The notes below the pieces were generated by a model that was not told the origin of the DNA, made no database searches, and worked only from the letters and a program-made list of their open reading frames with translations. 64,000 nt of DNA from Streptomyces sp. SA15 (GTDB lineage Bacteria; Actinomycetota; Actinomycetes; Streptomycetales; Streptomycetaceae), in contig NZ_NTGE01000222.1 of assembly GCF_002291145.1 (NCBI RefSeq), forward strand, positions 27,880-91,879, written 5' to 3'. Made by a program: the position numbers and the translations under genes. Positions within the stretch are counted from its first letter, which is position 1. Each line of letters begins with the position of its first letter. Below are positions 1-7,665 of this stretch, one piece after another.

Positions 1-881
1 GAGGTCACCCGGCCGCCGCGCAGGACCCAGGCCAGCGCGAGCTGGGCCAGCGTCTGGCCGCGGGACTTGGCGATGTCGTCGAGGGCGCGGAGCCTGCCGA
101 CCAGTTCCTCGGTGACCGCGTCGGAGTTCAGGAAGGGGCTGTCGCTCGCGGCCCGCGAGTCCTCGGGGATGCCCTCGAGGTAGCGGCCGGTGAGCAGGCC
201 TTGCTCCAGCGGGGAGAAGACGATGGAGCCGACCTGGAGCTCGTCGAGTGCGTCGAGCAGGCCCTCGTCCTCGGGGCGGCGGTCGAGCATCGAGTAGCGC
301 GGCTGGTGGATGAGGAGCGGGGTGCCCAGCTCGCCGAGGATGCGGGCGGCCTCGCGGGTCTGCTCGGCCGAGTAGTTGGAGACGCCGACGTACAGCGCCT
401 TGCCCTGCTGGACCGCCGAGTGCAGGGCGCCCATCGTCTCCTCCAGGGGAGTCTCCGGGTCCGGGCGGTGCGAGTAGAAGATGTCGACGTAGTCCAGGCC
501 CATCCGCTTCAGGCTCTGGTCCAGCGAGGACAGCAGGTACTTGCGCGAACCCCACTCGCCGTACGGGCCGGGCCACATCAGATAGCCGGCCTTGGTGGAG
601 ATGATCAGCTCGTCGCGGTAGGACGCGAAGTCGTCCTTCAGTGCCTCGCCGAAGGCGGACTCGGCGGCGCCGGGCGGCGGGCCGTAGTTGTTGGCCAGGT
701 CGAAGTGGGTGACGCCGAGGTCGAAGGCGCGGCGCAGGATGGCGCGCTGCGTCTCGACGGTCCGGTCGGCGGGGCCGAAGTTGTGCCACAGGCCGAGCGA
801 CAGCGCGGGGAGCTTCAGGCCGCTGCGTCCGGTGCGCCGGTAGGGCATGTCCGCGTAGCGGTCGGGGTGTGCGGTGTACAA
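1..881 (-). CDS. Aldo/keto reductase, YghZ/glyceraldehyde-3-phosphate-reductase type (3' end cut by window)
   Basis: This NADPH-dependent cytoplasmic oxidoreductase acts on small aldehydes or ketones; its substrate is unknown. The N-terminus MPYRRTGRSGL follows a short TAHPDRY lead-in typical of the YghZ-like branch. The AKR tetrad is visible: Asp and Tyr in THFDLANNYG, Lys in IISTKAGY and His in YSHRPD. I chose the TTG at 881 because CTGGAG (887-892, read on the minus strand) is a well-placed ribosome site and the lead-in is family-like; the ATG at 848 is the alternative. The gene is divergent from the LysR gene, which may regulate it (inference). The C-terminus lies beyond base 1. Confidence 0.88.
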   Translation of the reverse strand, partial: MYTAHPDRYADMPYRRTGRSGLKLPALSLGLWHNFGPADRTVETQRAILRRAFDLGVTHFDLANNYGPPPGAAESAFGEALKDDFASYRDELIISTKAGYLMWPGPYGEWGSRKYLLSSLDQSLKRMGLDYVDIFYSHRPDPETPLEETMGALHSAVQQGKALYVGVSNYSAEQTREAARILGELGTPLLIHQPRYSMLDRRPEDEGLLDALDELQVGSIVFSPLEQGLLTGRYLEGIPEDSRAASDSPFLNSDAVTEELVGRLRALDDIAKSRGQTLAQLALAWVLRGGRVT

Positions 882-1006
882 CGCGACTCCAGAGGGGTTG
901 GCACACGAAGGTCGGTTCCGATGAACCGGTATCCACTCTTTCGCGACCTGCGGGCAGTGGTCCAACAGGTAAATCAGATGGAATTCAGCGGATAGGCTTC
1001 TCAATC

Positions 1007-1894
1007 ATGGAACTACGTCATCTCCAGCACTTCGTCGCGGTGGCCGAGGACCAGCATTTCACCCGTGCTGCCGAACGCCTCATGGTGTCCCAGTCGGGTC
1101 TTTCGGCCTCGATCCGGGCGCTGGAGAGGGAGTTGCAGACCCCGCTGTTCGTGCGGACGACCCGACGGGTGACGCTGACGCCTGCCGGGCGGGCGCTCCT
1201 CGGTGAGGCGGAGCGGATCCTGGCGCAGGTGCGGGCCGCCCACGAGGCGGTGGCCGCGGTGCAGGGCGTGCTGCGCGGGATGCTCGCGCTCGGATCGGAA
1301 CAGTGCATCGCCGGGGTGAATGTGGCGGGGCTGCTCGCCGCGTTCCGGCGGCAGCACCCGGACGTGGAGATCTGCCTGCGGCAGGCGGGCTCGGGCGCGC
1401 TCGCGGAGGAGGTCGCGGCCGGGCGCCTCGACCTGGCGTTCGCCGTAAGGTCGGCGCACGGGGAGGACGAGCAGCTGCGCGTCGTACCGGTGACCAGCGA
1501 GCCGATGACGGTGCTGTGCCACCCCACCCACCGGCTCGCGGCAGCCGGTGCCGCCGTCACCCCGGAGGAGCTGGGGGGCGAGGTCTTCGTCGACTTCCAC
1601 CCGGACTGGGGGCCGCGCCGCACCACCGACGCCGCGTTCGCCGCGGCGGGAGTCCGACGGACCGTCGCGCTGGAGGTGAACGACGTGCACAGCCTGCTCG
1701 ACCTGGTGGACGAGAACCTCGGCATCGCCGTCGTACCACGGCACTTCCGGTGCAAGCGCGCGTCGCTGACCGCCCTGCCCGTGAAGGACACCGCCGAGAC
1801 GGTGTACGAGACCGTCGCCCTGCTGCCGCCCCCGCAGGCCACCAGCCCGGCGGCCCGGGCGCTGATGGCGCTGCTGGCCACCGAGAGCGCGTGA
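1007..1894 (+). CDS. LysR-family transcriptional regulator
   Basis: The 295-aa protein has a complete N-terminal winged helix (residues about 1-60, including FTRAAERLMVSQSGLSASIR) and a LysR substrate-binding domain from about residue 90. The ATG at 1007 matches the family N-terminus MELRHLQHFVAVAE; the longer frame beginning at 869 adds no family sequence. No Shine-Dalgarno is visible, and TAGGCT at 993-998 lies 8 bp before the ATG, which fits leaderless transcription (inference). LysR proteins often control a divergent neighbour, here the aldo/keto reductase. The effector is unknown. Confidence 0.92.
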   Translation: MELRHLQHFVAVAEDQHFTRAAERLMVSQSGLSASIRALERELQTPLFVRTTRRVTLTPAGRALLGEAERILAQVRAAHEAVAAVQGVLRGMLALGSEQCIAGVNVAGLLAAFRRQHPDVEICLRQAGSGALAEEVAAGRLDLAFAVRSAHGEDEQLRVVPVTSEPMTVLCHPTHRLAAAGAAVTPEELGGEVFVDFHPDWGPRRTTDAAFAAAGVRRTVALEVNDVHSLLDLVDENLGIAVVPRHFRCKRASLTALPVKDTAETVYETVALLPPPQATSPAARALMALLATESA

Positions 1895-1921
1895 CGGACG
1901 CGGATGCGCGATGGTGGATGC

Positions 1922-2437
1922 ATGCATGCCAAGGACATCCTCATCGACGGGTACAGCCGCATCCAGGAAGAGGTCCACGCCGCCGTCGAGGGCCTCGACC
2001 CCGACGACCTGCACGCCCGCCCCTCCGACGCCGCCAACTCCATCGCCTGGCTGATCTGGCATCTCACCCGGGTCCAGGACGACCACATCGCCGACGCCTT
2101 CGGCCTCGACCAGGTGTGGCTGTCCCAGGACTTCCAGAAGCGGTTCGGGCTGGATCTGCCGCGCCGCGACACCGGGTACGGCCACACCCCGGCGAAGGTC
2201 GCGAAGGTGCGGGTCGACTCCGGTGACCTGCTGACCGGCTACTACGACGCCGTGCACGCACAGACCCTCCAGGCCCTGCGCGAGCTGACCGCCAAGGACC
2301 TGGAGCAGATCGTGGACGAGCGCTGGGATCCGCCGGTCAGCCTGGGCGTACGGCTGGTCAGCGTCCTGTCCGACGATCTCCAGCACGTCGGACAGGCCGC
2401 CTACGTCCGGGGGCTGGTTCAGAGCGCGGGCTCGTAG
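1922..2437 (+). CDS. DinB/DUF664-family protein
   Basis: The 171-aa protein is a predicted four-helix DinB-superfamily metal-binding protein. Family members include mycothiol-, bacillithiol- or glutathione-dependent transferases. Likely metal-ligand histidines lie in LIWHLTR and, near the C-terminus, in LQHVGQAAY. The ATG at 1922 (MHAKDILIDGY) is preferred over the one at 1904 because GGTGG at 1913-1917 is correctly spaced and homologs begin similarly. It lies 27 bp after the LysR gene on the same strand. Its 3' end overlaps the adenosine deaminase remnant tail to tail by 19 bp. The substrate is not predictable. Confidence 0.85.
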   Translation: MHAKDILIDGYSRIQEEVHAAVEGLDPDDLHARPSDAANSIAWLIWHLTRVQDDHIADAFGLDQVWLSQDFQKRFGLDLPRRDTGYGHTPAKVAKVRVDSGDLLTGYYDAVHAQTLQALRELTAKDLEQIVDERWDPPVSLGVRLVSVLSDDLQHVGQAAYVRGLVQSAGS

Positions 2438-2865
2438 CCCGGCAGGACGACGTCCTCGATGAGCGCCTTGCGCTCGTCGAAGGGGAGGAACGCGCTCTTG
2501 ACGGCGTTCACGGTGACCGTGCGCAGGTCCTCGACCGTCCAGCCGGCCTGCTCGACCAGCAGGGACATCTCGCGGGTCATCGTCGTGCCCGACACCAGGC
2601 GGTTGTCGGTGTTGAGGGTGACGCGGAAGCCGAGGTCCTTCAGTGCGGTGATCGGGTGCTCGGCGATCGAGATCGCGGCGCCGGTCTGGAGGTTGGACGT
2701 CGGGCACATCTCCAGCGCGATACGGCGGTCGCGGACCCAGCCCGCGAGGCGGCCCAGCTTGCCGTCGACGATGTCGTCGGCGATGCGGACGCCGTGCCCG
2801 ATGCGCTGGGCGCCGCACACCTGGAGGGCCTGGTGGATGCTGGGCAGGCCGTGGGCCTCGCCGGA
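2419..2865 (-). pseudogene. add: Adenosine deaminase, C-terminal fragment
   Basis: Roughly the last 148 residues of a metal-dependent adenosine deaminase remain. GEAHGLPSIHQAL corresponds to the HAGEA region, followed by RIGHGVRI, LEMCPTSN and TLNTDN. The catalytic barrel's first half, with its HxH metal motif and substrate site, is missing. The family is normally about 340-380 aa. Upstream of about 2865 the frame runs into unrelated sequence, and about 60 bp further is an IS481-type transposase end. The fragment has no start codon or ribosome site of its own. It would be inactive in purine salvage. Confidence 0.85.
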
Positions 2866-2922
2866 GGTTATACGTAAAACCTGTGCGCGCCAGTCGGCCG
2901 GGGTGGGGAACGCGACCGATGT

Positions 2923-3045
2923 ACCGAACGCACCCAAGCCCTGGCAGACTTCCTGCACACCTACAACCACCACCGCTGCCACACCGCACTCGGCGGTCAG
3001 CCACCCATCAGCCGCGTGAACAACCCTGCGGGTCAATACATCTAG
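2923..3045 (+). mobile_element. IS481-family transposase remnant (C-terminal 40 aa)
   Basis: One plus-strand frame reads TERTQALADFLHTYNHHR, continues with CHTALGGQPPISRVNN and stops at 3043-3045. This is the typical C-terminus of IS481-group DDE transposases (the HTALGG.PP..R motif). The DDE catalytic core is absent. The remnant sits exactly between the broken adenosine deaminase and the maltokinase-cap gene. Its stop overlaps the stop codon of that gene (3042-3044) on the other strand. No terminal repeat was identified. Confidence 0.8.
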
Positions 3046-3707
3046 TCCCGGGAGCCGGTGTGCAGCACAGCGAACAGCCCCCGTACGCGGGTGCCGTCCG
3101 GCAGGTGCCAGGCGCCGGCGACGTGACCGCTCGCGCTCGGCCCCGGCGTGTCCGGGGCCGGCCGCAGGACCCGCTGCAGGCGCAGCGTCGCGTCCTGCGG
3201 GAGGGACAGCTCGGTGCCCTCTTCGTCGTCGGTGGCGGGGGCGCGGAAGGCCGCAGAGACGGAGCCGTCACCGGCGTAGGAGCGGACGACGTCCCGGTCG
3301 GGGGCATCACTGGTGTTCTGGTCCTGGGCGTGCACCCGGCCCTCGATCAGGGCGAGCAACTGGGTGACCAGCACGGGGTCGTGGCAGCCGTCGTAGGCCC
3401 AGCGGCGCCCCAGCACTCCGTGCTCCATGGTGCCGACGAGGGCGTGCTCCGCCCCGTCGAGCGGGGCGCCGCGATAGGTGAGCGGCACCAGATACGCGGC
3501 CGGGTCGGCGCCGGACGCGTCAGCTGTGTCGATGACCACCATGAACTCGATCCCGACCTCACCCTGCGGATCGTCCAGCCGGAACCCGCCGGCCTTCGTC
3601 AGCACCGGTTCCCCCGCGCCGCCGGTGTACCACGGGCGGGTGGGAAGCCAGGCGGTGAGCAGTTCCAGCTTGGTCGGCTTGAGGGTGGTGTGGTGGATGA
3701 CGGCCAT
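3042..3707 (-). CDS. Maltokinase N-terminal cap-like domain protein
   Basis: The 221-aa protein begins MAVIHHTTLKPTKLELL and resembles the N-terminal cap of actinobacterial maltokinases (Mak_N_cap family) without the kinase domain. Members are often annotated as alpha-glucan-related proteins; the precise role is unknown. A GAGAGGAC ribosome site precedes the ATG. It lies 22 bp downstream of the aldo/keto reductase on the same strand, probably in one operon. Its stop codon lies within the IS481 remnant, so the last few residues may be insertion-derived (inference). Confidence 0.75.
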   Translation of the reverse strand: MAVIHHTTLKPTKLELLTAWLPTRPWYTGGAGEPVLTKAGGFRLDDPQGEVGIEFMVVIDTADASGADPAAYLVPLTYRGAPLDGAEHALVGTMEHGVLGRRWAYDGCHDPVLVTQLLALIEGRVHAQDQNTSDAPDRDVVRSYAGDGSVSAAFRAPATDDEEGTELSLPQDATLRLQRVLRPAPDTPGPSASGHVAGAWHLPDGTRVRGLFAVLHTGSRD

Positions 3708-3729
3708 GCCGAAGTCCTCTCTCTTTCTC

Positions 3730-4635
3730 TCAGTCGGCCTGCTGGTGCAGTGCGTCGAGCGTGGCCATTTCCTCGTCCGTGAGGTGTACGGCGCCCGCGG
3801 CCACGTTCTCGACGAGGTGGTCGGGGTTGCCGGTGCCGGGGATGGCCAGGACGTGCGGGCCCTGCTGGAGGGTCCAGGCGATGCGGATCTGGGCGGGGCT
3901 CGCGTCGTGGGCCTGCGCGATGGCGAGCACCTCGTCGTCGTGGGAGGCGGTGGCGCCCTGGGAGCCGCCTTCGCCCGCGATGGCGAAGAACGGTACGAAG
4001 GCGATGCCCTGTTCGCCGCAGATCCGCAGGAGTTCGTCGGTCGCGGGGTCGTGGAGGTCGAGCCCGAACCGGTTCTGCACGCACACCACCGGTGCGATGG
4101 CCTGCGCCTCGGCGAGGTGGCGGGGTTCGACGTCGGAGATGCCGAGGTGCCGGATCAGGCCCTCCTCGCGCAGCTCGGCGAGGGCGCCGAAGTGCTCGGC
4201 GATGGAGTCCTGCCGCATGCGGCGGAGGTTGACGACGTCGAGGTGGTCGCGGCCGAGCTGGCGCAGGTTCTCCTCGACATGGCCGCGCAGGTCGTCGGGG
4301 CGGGCCGAACTGCCCCACTCCCCCGAGTAGTTGCGGAAGGGGCCGACCTTGGTGACCACGACCAGGTCGTCGGGGTACGGCGACAGCGCGCTGTTGATGA
4401 GTTCGTTGGCGGAGCGCAGGGCGGAGAAGTAGAAGGCGGCCGTGTCGATGTGGTTGACGCCGAGTTCTCTCGCCTTGTGCAGTACGGCGATCGAGCGCTC
4501 CCGGTCGCTCGGCGTCCCGAGGTGGAAGGCGGCACTGCCCGTCAGCCGCATCGCGCCGAAGCCGATGCGGTGGACGGACAGGTCGCCGAGCTTCCAGGTG
4601 CCCGCGGCGTCCGCGGTGATCGTTTCCGTGGTCAT
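3730..4635 (-). CDS. Aldo/keto reductase (pyridoxal-reductase-like)
   Basis: The 301-aa NADPH-dependent reductase shows VHRIGFGAMRLTG, the Asp/Tyr pair in HIDTAAFYFS and the Lys in VVVTKVG. The usual catalytic-His segment reads DVVNLRR, as in the pyridoxine 4-dehydrogenase branch. The C-terminal HVLAIPGTGNPDHLVEN is the phosphate-binding region. The ATG at 4635 is preferred over the in-frame ATG at 4653, although neither has a strong ribosome site. The start overlaps the stop of the damaged sigma-factor frame as ATGA, so it may rely on coupling. The maltokinase-cap gene follows in the same operon. Confidence 0.88.
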   Translation of the reverse strand: MTTETITADAAGTWKLGDLSVHRIGFGAMRLTGSAAFHLGTPSDRERSIAVLHKARELGVNHIDTAAFYFSALRSANELINSALSPYPDDLVVVTKVGPFRNYSGEWGSSARPDDLRGHVEENLRQLGRDHLDVVNLRRMRQDSIAEHFGALAELREEGLIRHLGISDVEPRHLAEAQAIAPVVCVQNRFGLDLHDPATDELLRICGEQGIAFVPFFAIAGEGGSQGATASHDDEVLAIAQAHDASPAQIRIAWTLQQGPHVLAIPGTGNPDHLVENVAAGAVHLTDEEMATLDALHQQAD

Positions 4636-5195
4636 CGGCGGAGTGTCGCACATGCGGCGAGCGCCTGCCCAGGCACGCCACTCCGCCGGCTCCCGGTCCT
4701 CAACAGGCCACCGTCTCCTCGCACTTGCGCAGAGCCTCCTGGACATCGCGGCTCCAGTTCCGGGCGGGCCGCGGAGAGGCCGCCGTGCTGCCGTTCGGGG
4801 AGGGCGGCGATGGCGTGGAACAGCCGCAGGTTCTGCTCGATCACCTCGAAGGCGTCCTCGGCGCCCTGCAGGGTCACGGTCTCGAACACCGCGGTGTCCA
4901 TGAGCGTGGCGCGACGGCCGCGGGCTCGGGCGTGGTCGATGACGCGGTTCTTCACCACCCGCCAGGCGTAGGCGGCGGGGTTCTCGGTGCGCAGTATCTG
5001 CCGCCACTCCTGGGCGAGTTGGACGAAGGCCTCGTCGACGGCCTCCTCGGCGTCCGCCCGGCAGCGCAGGCAGCGCTCGGCCTCGCGGACGTAGCGCGGG
5101 CGGTGCATCTGGTGGAAGGCGGAGAAGTCCAGGGGCAGCTTCTCCGGGGCCCGCGGGTTTCCGGCGGGACGCAGCGACGACTCCTCCTGGGTCAC
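4632..5195 (-). pseudogene. Sigma-70-family sigma factor, region 4 deleted and frameshifted
   Basis: Residues about 25-130 form a sigma region 2 (ADAEEAVDEAFVQLAQEW, then AYAWRVVKNRVIDHARARGRR) and reach FHAIAALPERQH, where region 4 should begin. From about 4790 the frame becomes low-complexity and ends at 4632. Another frame recovers what looks like the original C-terminus, DVQEALRKCEETVAC, stopping at 4700. The simplest reading is loss of the helix-turn-helix by a small deletion, so promoter -35 binding is gone. The start is GTG at 5195, overlapping the preceding small ORF as GTGA. Confidence 0.7.
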
Positions 5196-5356
5196 CGATC
5201 GCCTCCCGGCAGTCGGCGATCCATCTCGCTGACGCCCACCCGCACGAGGGCGGCCGCGGCCCGGCGCGAGAGGGCGACGACGCCTGGCCCGAAGACCCGC
5301 AGGGCGAGAAGGGACAGCGCCACGTCCCGGGCAAACTGTTCGAACTGGTGGTTCAC
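5192..5356 (-). CDS. Small conserved-looking protein upstream of the sigma gene
   Basis: The 54-aa GTG-started frame begins VNHQFEQFARDVALSLLALR and is amphipathic and helix-rich, with Ala/Leu/Arg repeats. A GAAGGG ribosome site lies four bases before the GTG. Its TGA overlaps the sigma-factor GTG (GTGA), which argues for translational coupling and a real gene. Codon third positions are G/C-rich. No function is recognised. A role in the same regulatory unit as the sigma factor is inference only. Confidence 0.5.
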   Translation of the reverse strand: MNHQFEQFARDVALSLLALRVFGPGVVALSRRAAAALVRVGVSEMDRRLPGGDR

Positions 5357-5492
5357 GGACCCTTCGGTCCTCTCCGCTGGCTGGTCGGGGCCCGCGGGCC
5401 CCGGAAGGCGACGGTTACACCTTCTGCCCCTACGGCGTCCGGCCGTGGCGTTTCGTGCATGCCGGATTCGAAAGTCTTTGGGAATTGGCTCC

Positions 5493-5650
5493 GTTTCGGA
5501 CTACGTACCTTGCCGTTCCGGACTAAGTACCGTGGCGTTCCTACCACTTGGTGGGCTACTTGTGCCCACAGATGTCCGGAAGGCGACACTCAGCCGGTCG
5601 ACCCAGCCGGATGACTCTCGACCGACCCAGCCGGATGACTCAGCCGGTCG
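5493..5650. repeat. Short tandem and direct repeats in intergenic DNA
   Basis: Two adjacent 22-bp imperfect copies (5493-5514 and 5515-5536) share GTTYCGGACTAMGTACC. Further on, the 19-mer CGACCCAGCCGGATGACTC occurs twice (5599-5617 and 5623-5641). ACTCAGCCGGTCG also occurs twice (5588-5600 and 5638-5650). The last copy crosses the MarR stop codon. The interval from 5357 to 5639 otherwise holds no gene; it should contain the promoter for the small ORF/sigma unit. Confidence 0.75.
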
Positions 5651-6086
5651 GCTCCGCCGCAGCCCCGTCGAGGGTGTTCACCAGCCGCTCCAGCAACGCC
5701 CGCAGCAGGTCGTCGTCGCTCTCGCTCAGCACCGGCCACTGCGCGTGGACTTCACGGCTGATCCGGCGCCAGTAGTCCTGCCCGCGCGGGGTGAGGTGGG
5801 CGAGTATGCGGCGGCGGTCCAGGGGGTCGACGCGGCGGTAGACCAGGTTCTGGTCCACGAGGTGGTCGACCAGTTTGGTGAGCGTCGGCGGCGGCAGGAA
5901 GACCGCTTCGGCGACCGCCGTCATGTGGTGGCCCTCGCCGTCCGCGAGCAGGGCGAGCACCCGCCAGGCGTCGAGCGAGCAGCCGTCCTCGTCGAGGACG
6001 GCCTGCAGCCGCCGCGCGGCAAGTCGTTCGGCCCGCGTCAACAGCTGCATCAGGTCCTGGGGCTGACGCGGAGGTGGGGTAGGCAT
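5640..6086 (-). CDS. MarR-family transcriptional regulator
   Basis: The 148-aa protein has a winged helix-turn-helix (about residues 30-100: LDAWRVLALLAD, then VFLPPPTLTKLVDHLVDQ, then YRRVDPLDRRRI with the wing Asp/Arg residues). The ATG at 6086 has a GAGGAGCAGG ribosome site; the longer upstream frame is not supported. It is divergent from the AmiC-like gene at 6249, so it may regulate that gene and itself, though no clear palindrome was seen between them. The ligand is unknown. Confidence 0.9.
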   Translation of the reverse strand: MPTPPPRQPQDLMQLLTRAERLAARRLQAVLDEDGCSLDAWRVLALLADGEGHHMTAVAEAVFLPPPTLTKLVDHLVDQNLVYRRVDPLDRRRILAHLTPRGQDYWRRISREVHAQWPVLSESDDDLLRALLERLVNTLDGAAAEPTG

Positions 6087-6248
6087 CCTGCTCCTCGGTC
6101 GCGGGGTGCGGACATCGTACAAGTGCCGCCTGGCGAAAGGATCGTGTGCGTCTTCCTCTACCCCGTCTCCCCCTCCCCCTGTCCGCCCCCGCCGACCGGT
6201 CCACGAGACGGACTGGAGTTCACCGGGCGGACCCGGAATCATGACCGC

Positions 6249-7361
6249 ATGTTCGAGCTCGATCCCCATCCGCTCGACTGGTTCACAGTCGACGACTCCG
6301 CGATCAGCGTGGCGCTGGTGTTCCCCATGCAGGGCGCGGCGGGGATCTTCGGACCCACCTGCGAGCTGTGCGCGCGGCTGGCCGCGGAGGAGGTCAACCA
6401 CGCGGGCGGGGTGCTCGGCAAGGAGCTGCGGCTGCTGCCGGTCGACGGCGGCGCCGAGCCCGGGGAGATCGCCGACCGTGTCCAGACGCTGGTGGACCTG
6501 GGTGTCGTCCAGGGGGTCACCGGCTGGCACATCTCCTCAGTGCGCCAGGCACTGGCCCCGCGCATCGCCCACCGGGTGCCGTACGTCTACACGGCCCTGT
6601 ACGAGGGCGGGGAGCACACCACGGGCGTCTTCCTGACCAGCGAGACGCCCGACGACCAACTGCGCCCCGCGATACGGCTGTTGGCGCGCGAGCACCGGGT
6701 GCGCCGCTGGTTCGTGGTCGGCAACGACTACGTGTGGCCGCGCCGCACCGCACGGGCCGCACGCGCCTACACGCGCGAGTCCGGGGGCGGCATCTGCGGC
6801 CAGGACTATCTTCCGCTCGGCACCCACGAGTTCGACGGAGTGCTGCGCCGGATCGAGCAGACCGACGCGGACGCCGTGCTCATGCTTCTCGTGGGCAGTG
6901 ACGCGGTCCGCTTCAACCGCGCGTTCGCCGCGGCCGGGCTCGATCAGCGGTGTCTGCGGCTGAGCACGCTCATGGACGAGAACATGCTGATGGCCAGCGG
7001 GCCCACCGCCACCGTGGACCTCTACAGCACGGCCGGGTTCTTCACCTCGCTCGCCAACCAGGACACCCTCGACTTCCACGGCCAGTACGCCGGGAGGTAC
7101 GGCATCGAGGCGCCCGCTCCGGGCAGTCTCGGCGAATCGTGTTACGAGGGCGTGCTGCTGCTCGCGGCGCTGATCGCCCGGGCCAGAACGCTGGATGTGA
7201 CGGCCATCGGCGCGACGGCGGAGTCCGTGTCGTACGAAGGGCCGCGCGGGCTGCTTCGGTTGCGGGGCGGCCACGTCAAGCAGCGCATCTATCTCGCCCA
7301 GGCGGACGGGGTGGACTTCGACGTCCTCACGCAGCTGGACCTGGATCCGGCCCGCTCTTGA
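6249..7361 (+). CDS. AmiC-like cytoplasmic periplasmic-binding-fold protein
   Basis: The 370-aa protein has the branched-chain amino acid/amide/urea-binding (Peripla_BP_6) fold. ISVALVFPMQGAAGIFGPTC starts the first lobe and VVGNDYVWPRRTAR lies in the hinge area, parallel to VGSDYVFPRTANKE in UrtA. It has no signal peptide or lipobox, so it should stay in the cytoplasm like AmiC, the amide sensor of Pseudomonas. The ATG at 6249 is the first family-consistent start. Its stop codon lies inside the proposed urt promoter. A sensory role for urea or amides is inferred from context. Confidence 0.8.
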   Translation: MFELDPHPLDWFTVDDSAISVALVFPMQGAAGIFGPTCELCARLAAEEVNHAGGVLGKELRLLPVDGGAEPGEIADRVQTLVDLGVVQGVTGWHISSVRQALAPRIAHRVPYVYTALYEGGEHTTGVFLTSETPDDQLRPAIRLLAREHRVRRWFVVGNDYVWPRRTARAARAYTRESGGGICGQDYLPLGTHEFDGVLRRIEQTDADAVLMLLVGSDAVRFNRAFAAAGLDQRCLRLSTLMDENMLMASGPTATVDLYSTAGFFTSLANQDTLDFHGQYAGRYGIEAPAPGSLGESCYEGVLLLAALIARARTLDVTAIGATAESVSYEGPRGLLRLRGGHVKQRIYLAQADGVDFDVLTQLDLDPARS

Positions 7362-7386
7362 CATGGCCGCACCACAGCCAGATACT
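7358..7386 (+). promoter_or_regulatory. Candidate urt promoter (TTGACA-17-GATACT)
   Basis: A perfect -35 hexamer TTGACA (7358-7363) overlaps the AmiC-like stop codon. GATACT (7381-7386) follows after exactly 17 bp. Transcription would start near 7393, inside the palindrome described next. It would give urtA a leader of about 270 nt. This is pattern recognition only. Confidence 0.6.
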
Positions 7387-7403
7387 TCCCGCAGGAAGTA
7401 TCT
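7380..7403. promoter_or_regulatory. Perfect 10-bp-arm palindrome, probable operator
   Basis: AGATACTTCC and GGAAGTATCT flank a 4-base centre (CGCA). The element covers the -10 box and predicted start point of the urt promoter, the usual place for a repressor. The binding protein is unknown; the MarR protein at 5640 is the nearest candidate. Confidence 0.7.
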
Positions 7404-7409
7404 AGAATG

Positions 7410-7459
7410 CCTCGGGCGACTTGTGAATTCTGGTCAAGAATTCAGCCCGGGGATTTTTT
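7410..7459 (+). terminator. Attenuator/terminator-like hairpin in the urtA leader
   Basis: An inner stem TGAATTCT/AGAATTCA (7424-7431 and 7437-7444, loop GGTCA) is enclosed by CCTCGGGC/GCCCGGGG (7410-7417 and 7445-7452). Six T residues follow (7454-7459). This looks like an intrinsic terminator, unusual in a high-GC genome, placed downstream of the candidate urt promoter. The rest of the gap to 7665 holds two GTTTCCCGCG repeats (7460-7469 and 7472-7481) and a CCTGAAGGG/CCCTTTCAGG stem near the ribosome site. No known riboswitch was recognised. Confidence 0.6.
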
Positions 7460-7665
7460 GTTTCCCGCGTTGTTTCCCGCGAAGGGCCGAAGATACAGCC
7501 GGGAAAGTAGCGCGAAACGCGTCGGAAACAGGGTGACTTGAGGCTGTGGACCGCACTTCAGGGACCAGCCGGAACACCATCGCGCCTGAAGGGCTGCCGA
7601 TTCATGACTGATTCCTGCTGATTCCTTCCCTTTCAGGTCTCCTCGTAAGGGGCAAGGGGGTTCTT

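Noticed and set aside
3478..4971. 497-codon plus-strand frame
   Set aside because: Antisense to the maltokinase-cap and aldo/keto reductase genes, with no domain similarity.
7393..7665. Guanidine (ykkC) or other known riboswitch before urtA
   Set aside because: The conserved guanidine-riboswitch segments I know are not present. Only a generic attenuator-like hairpin could be supported.
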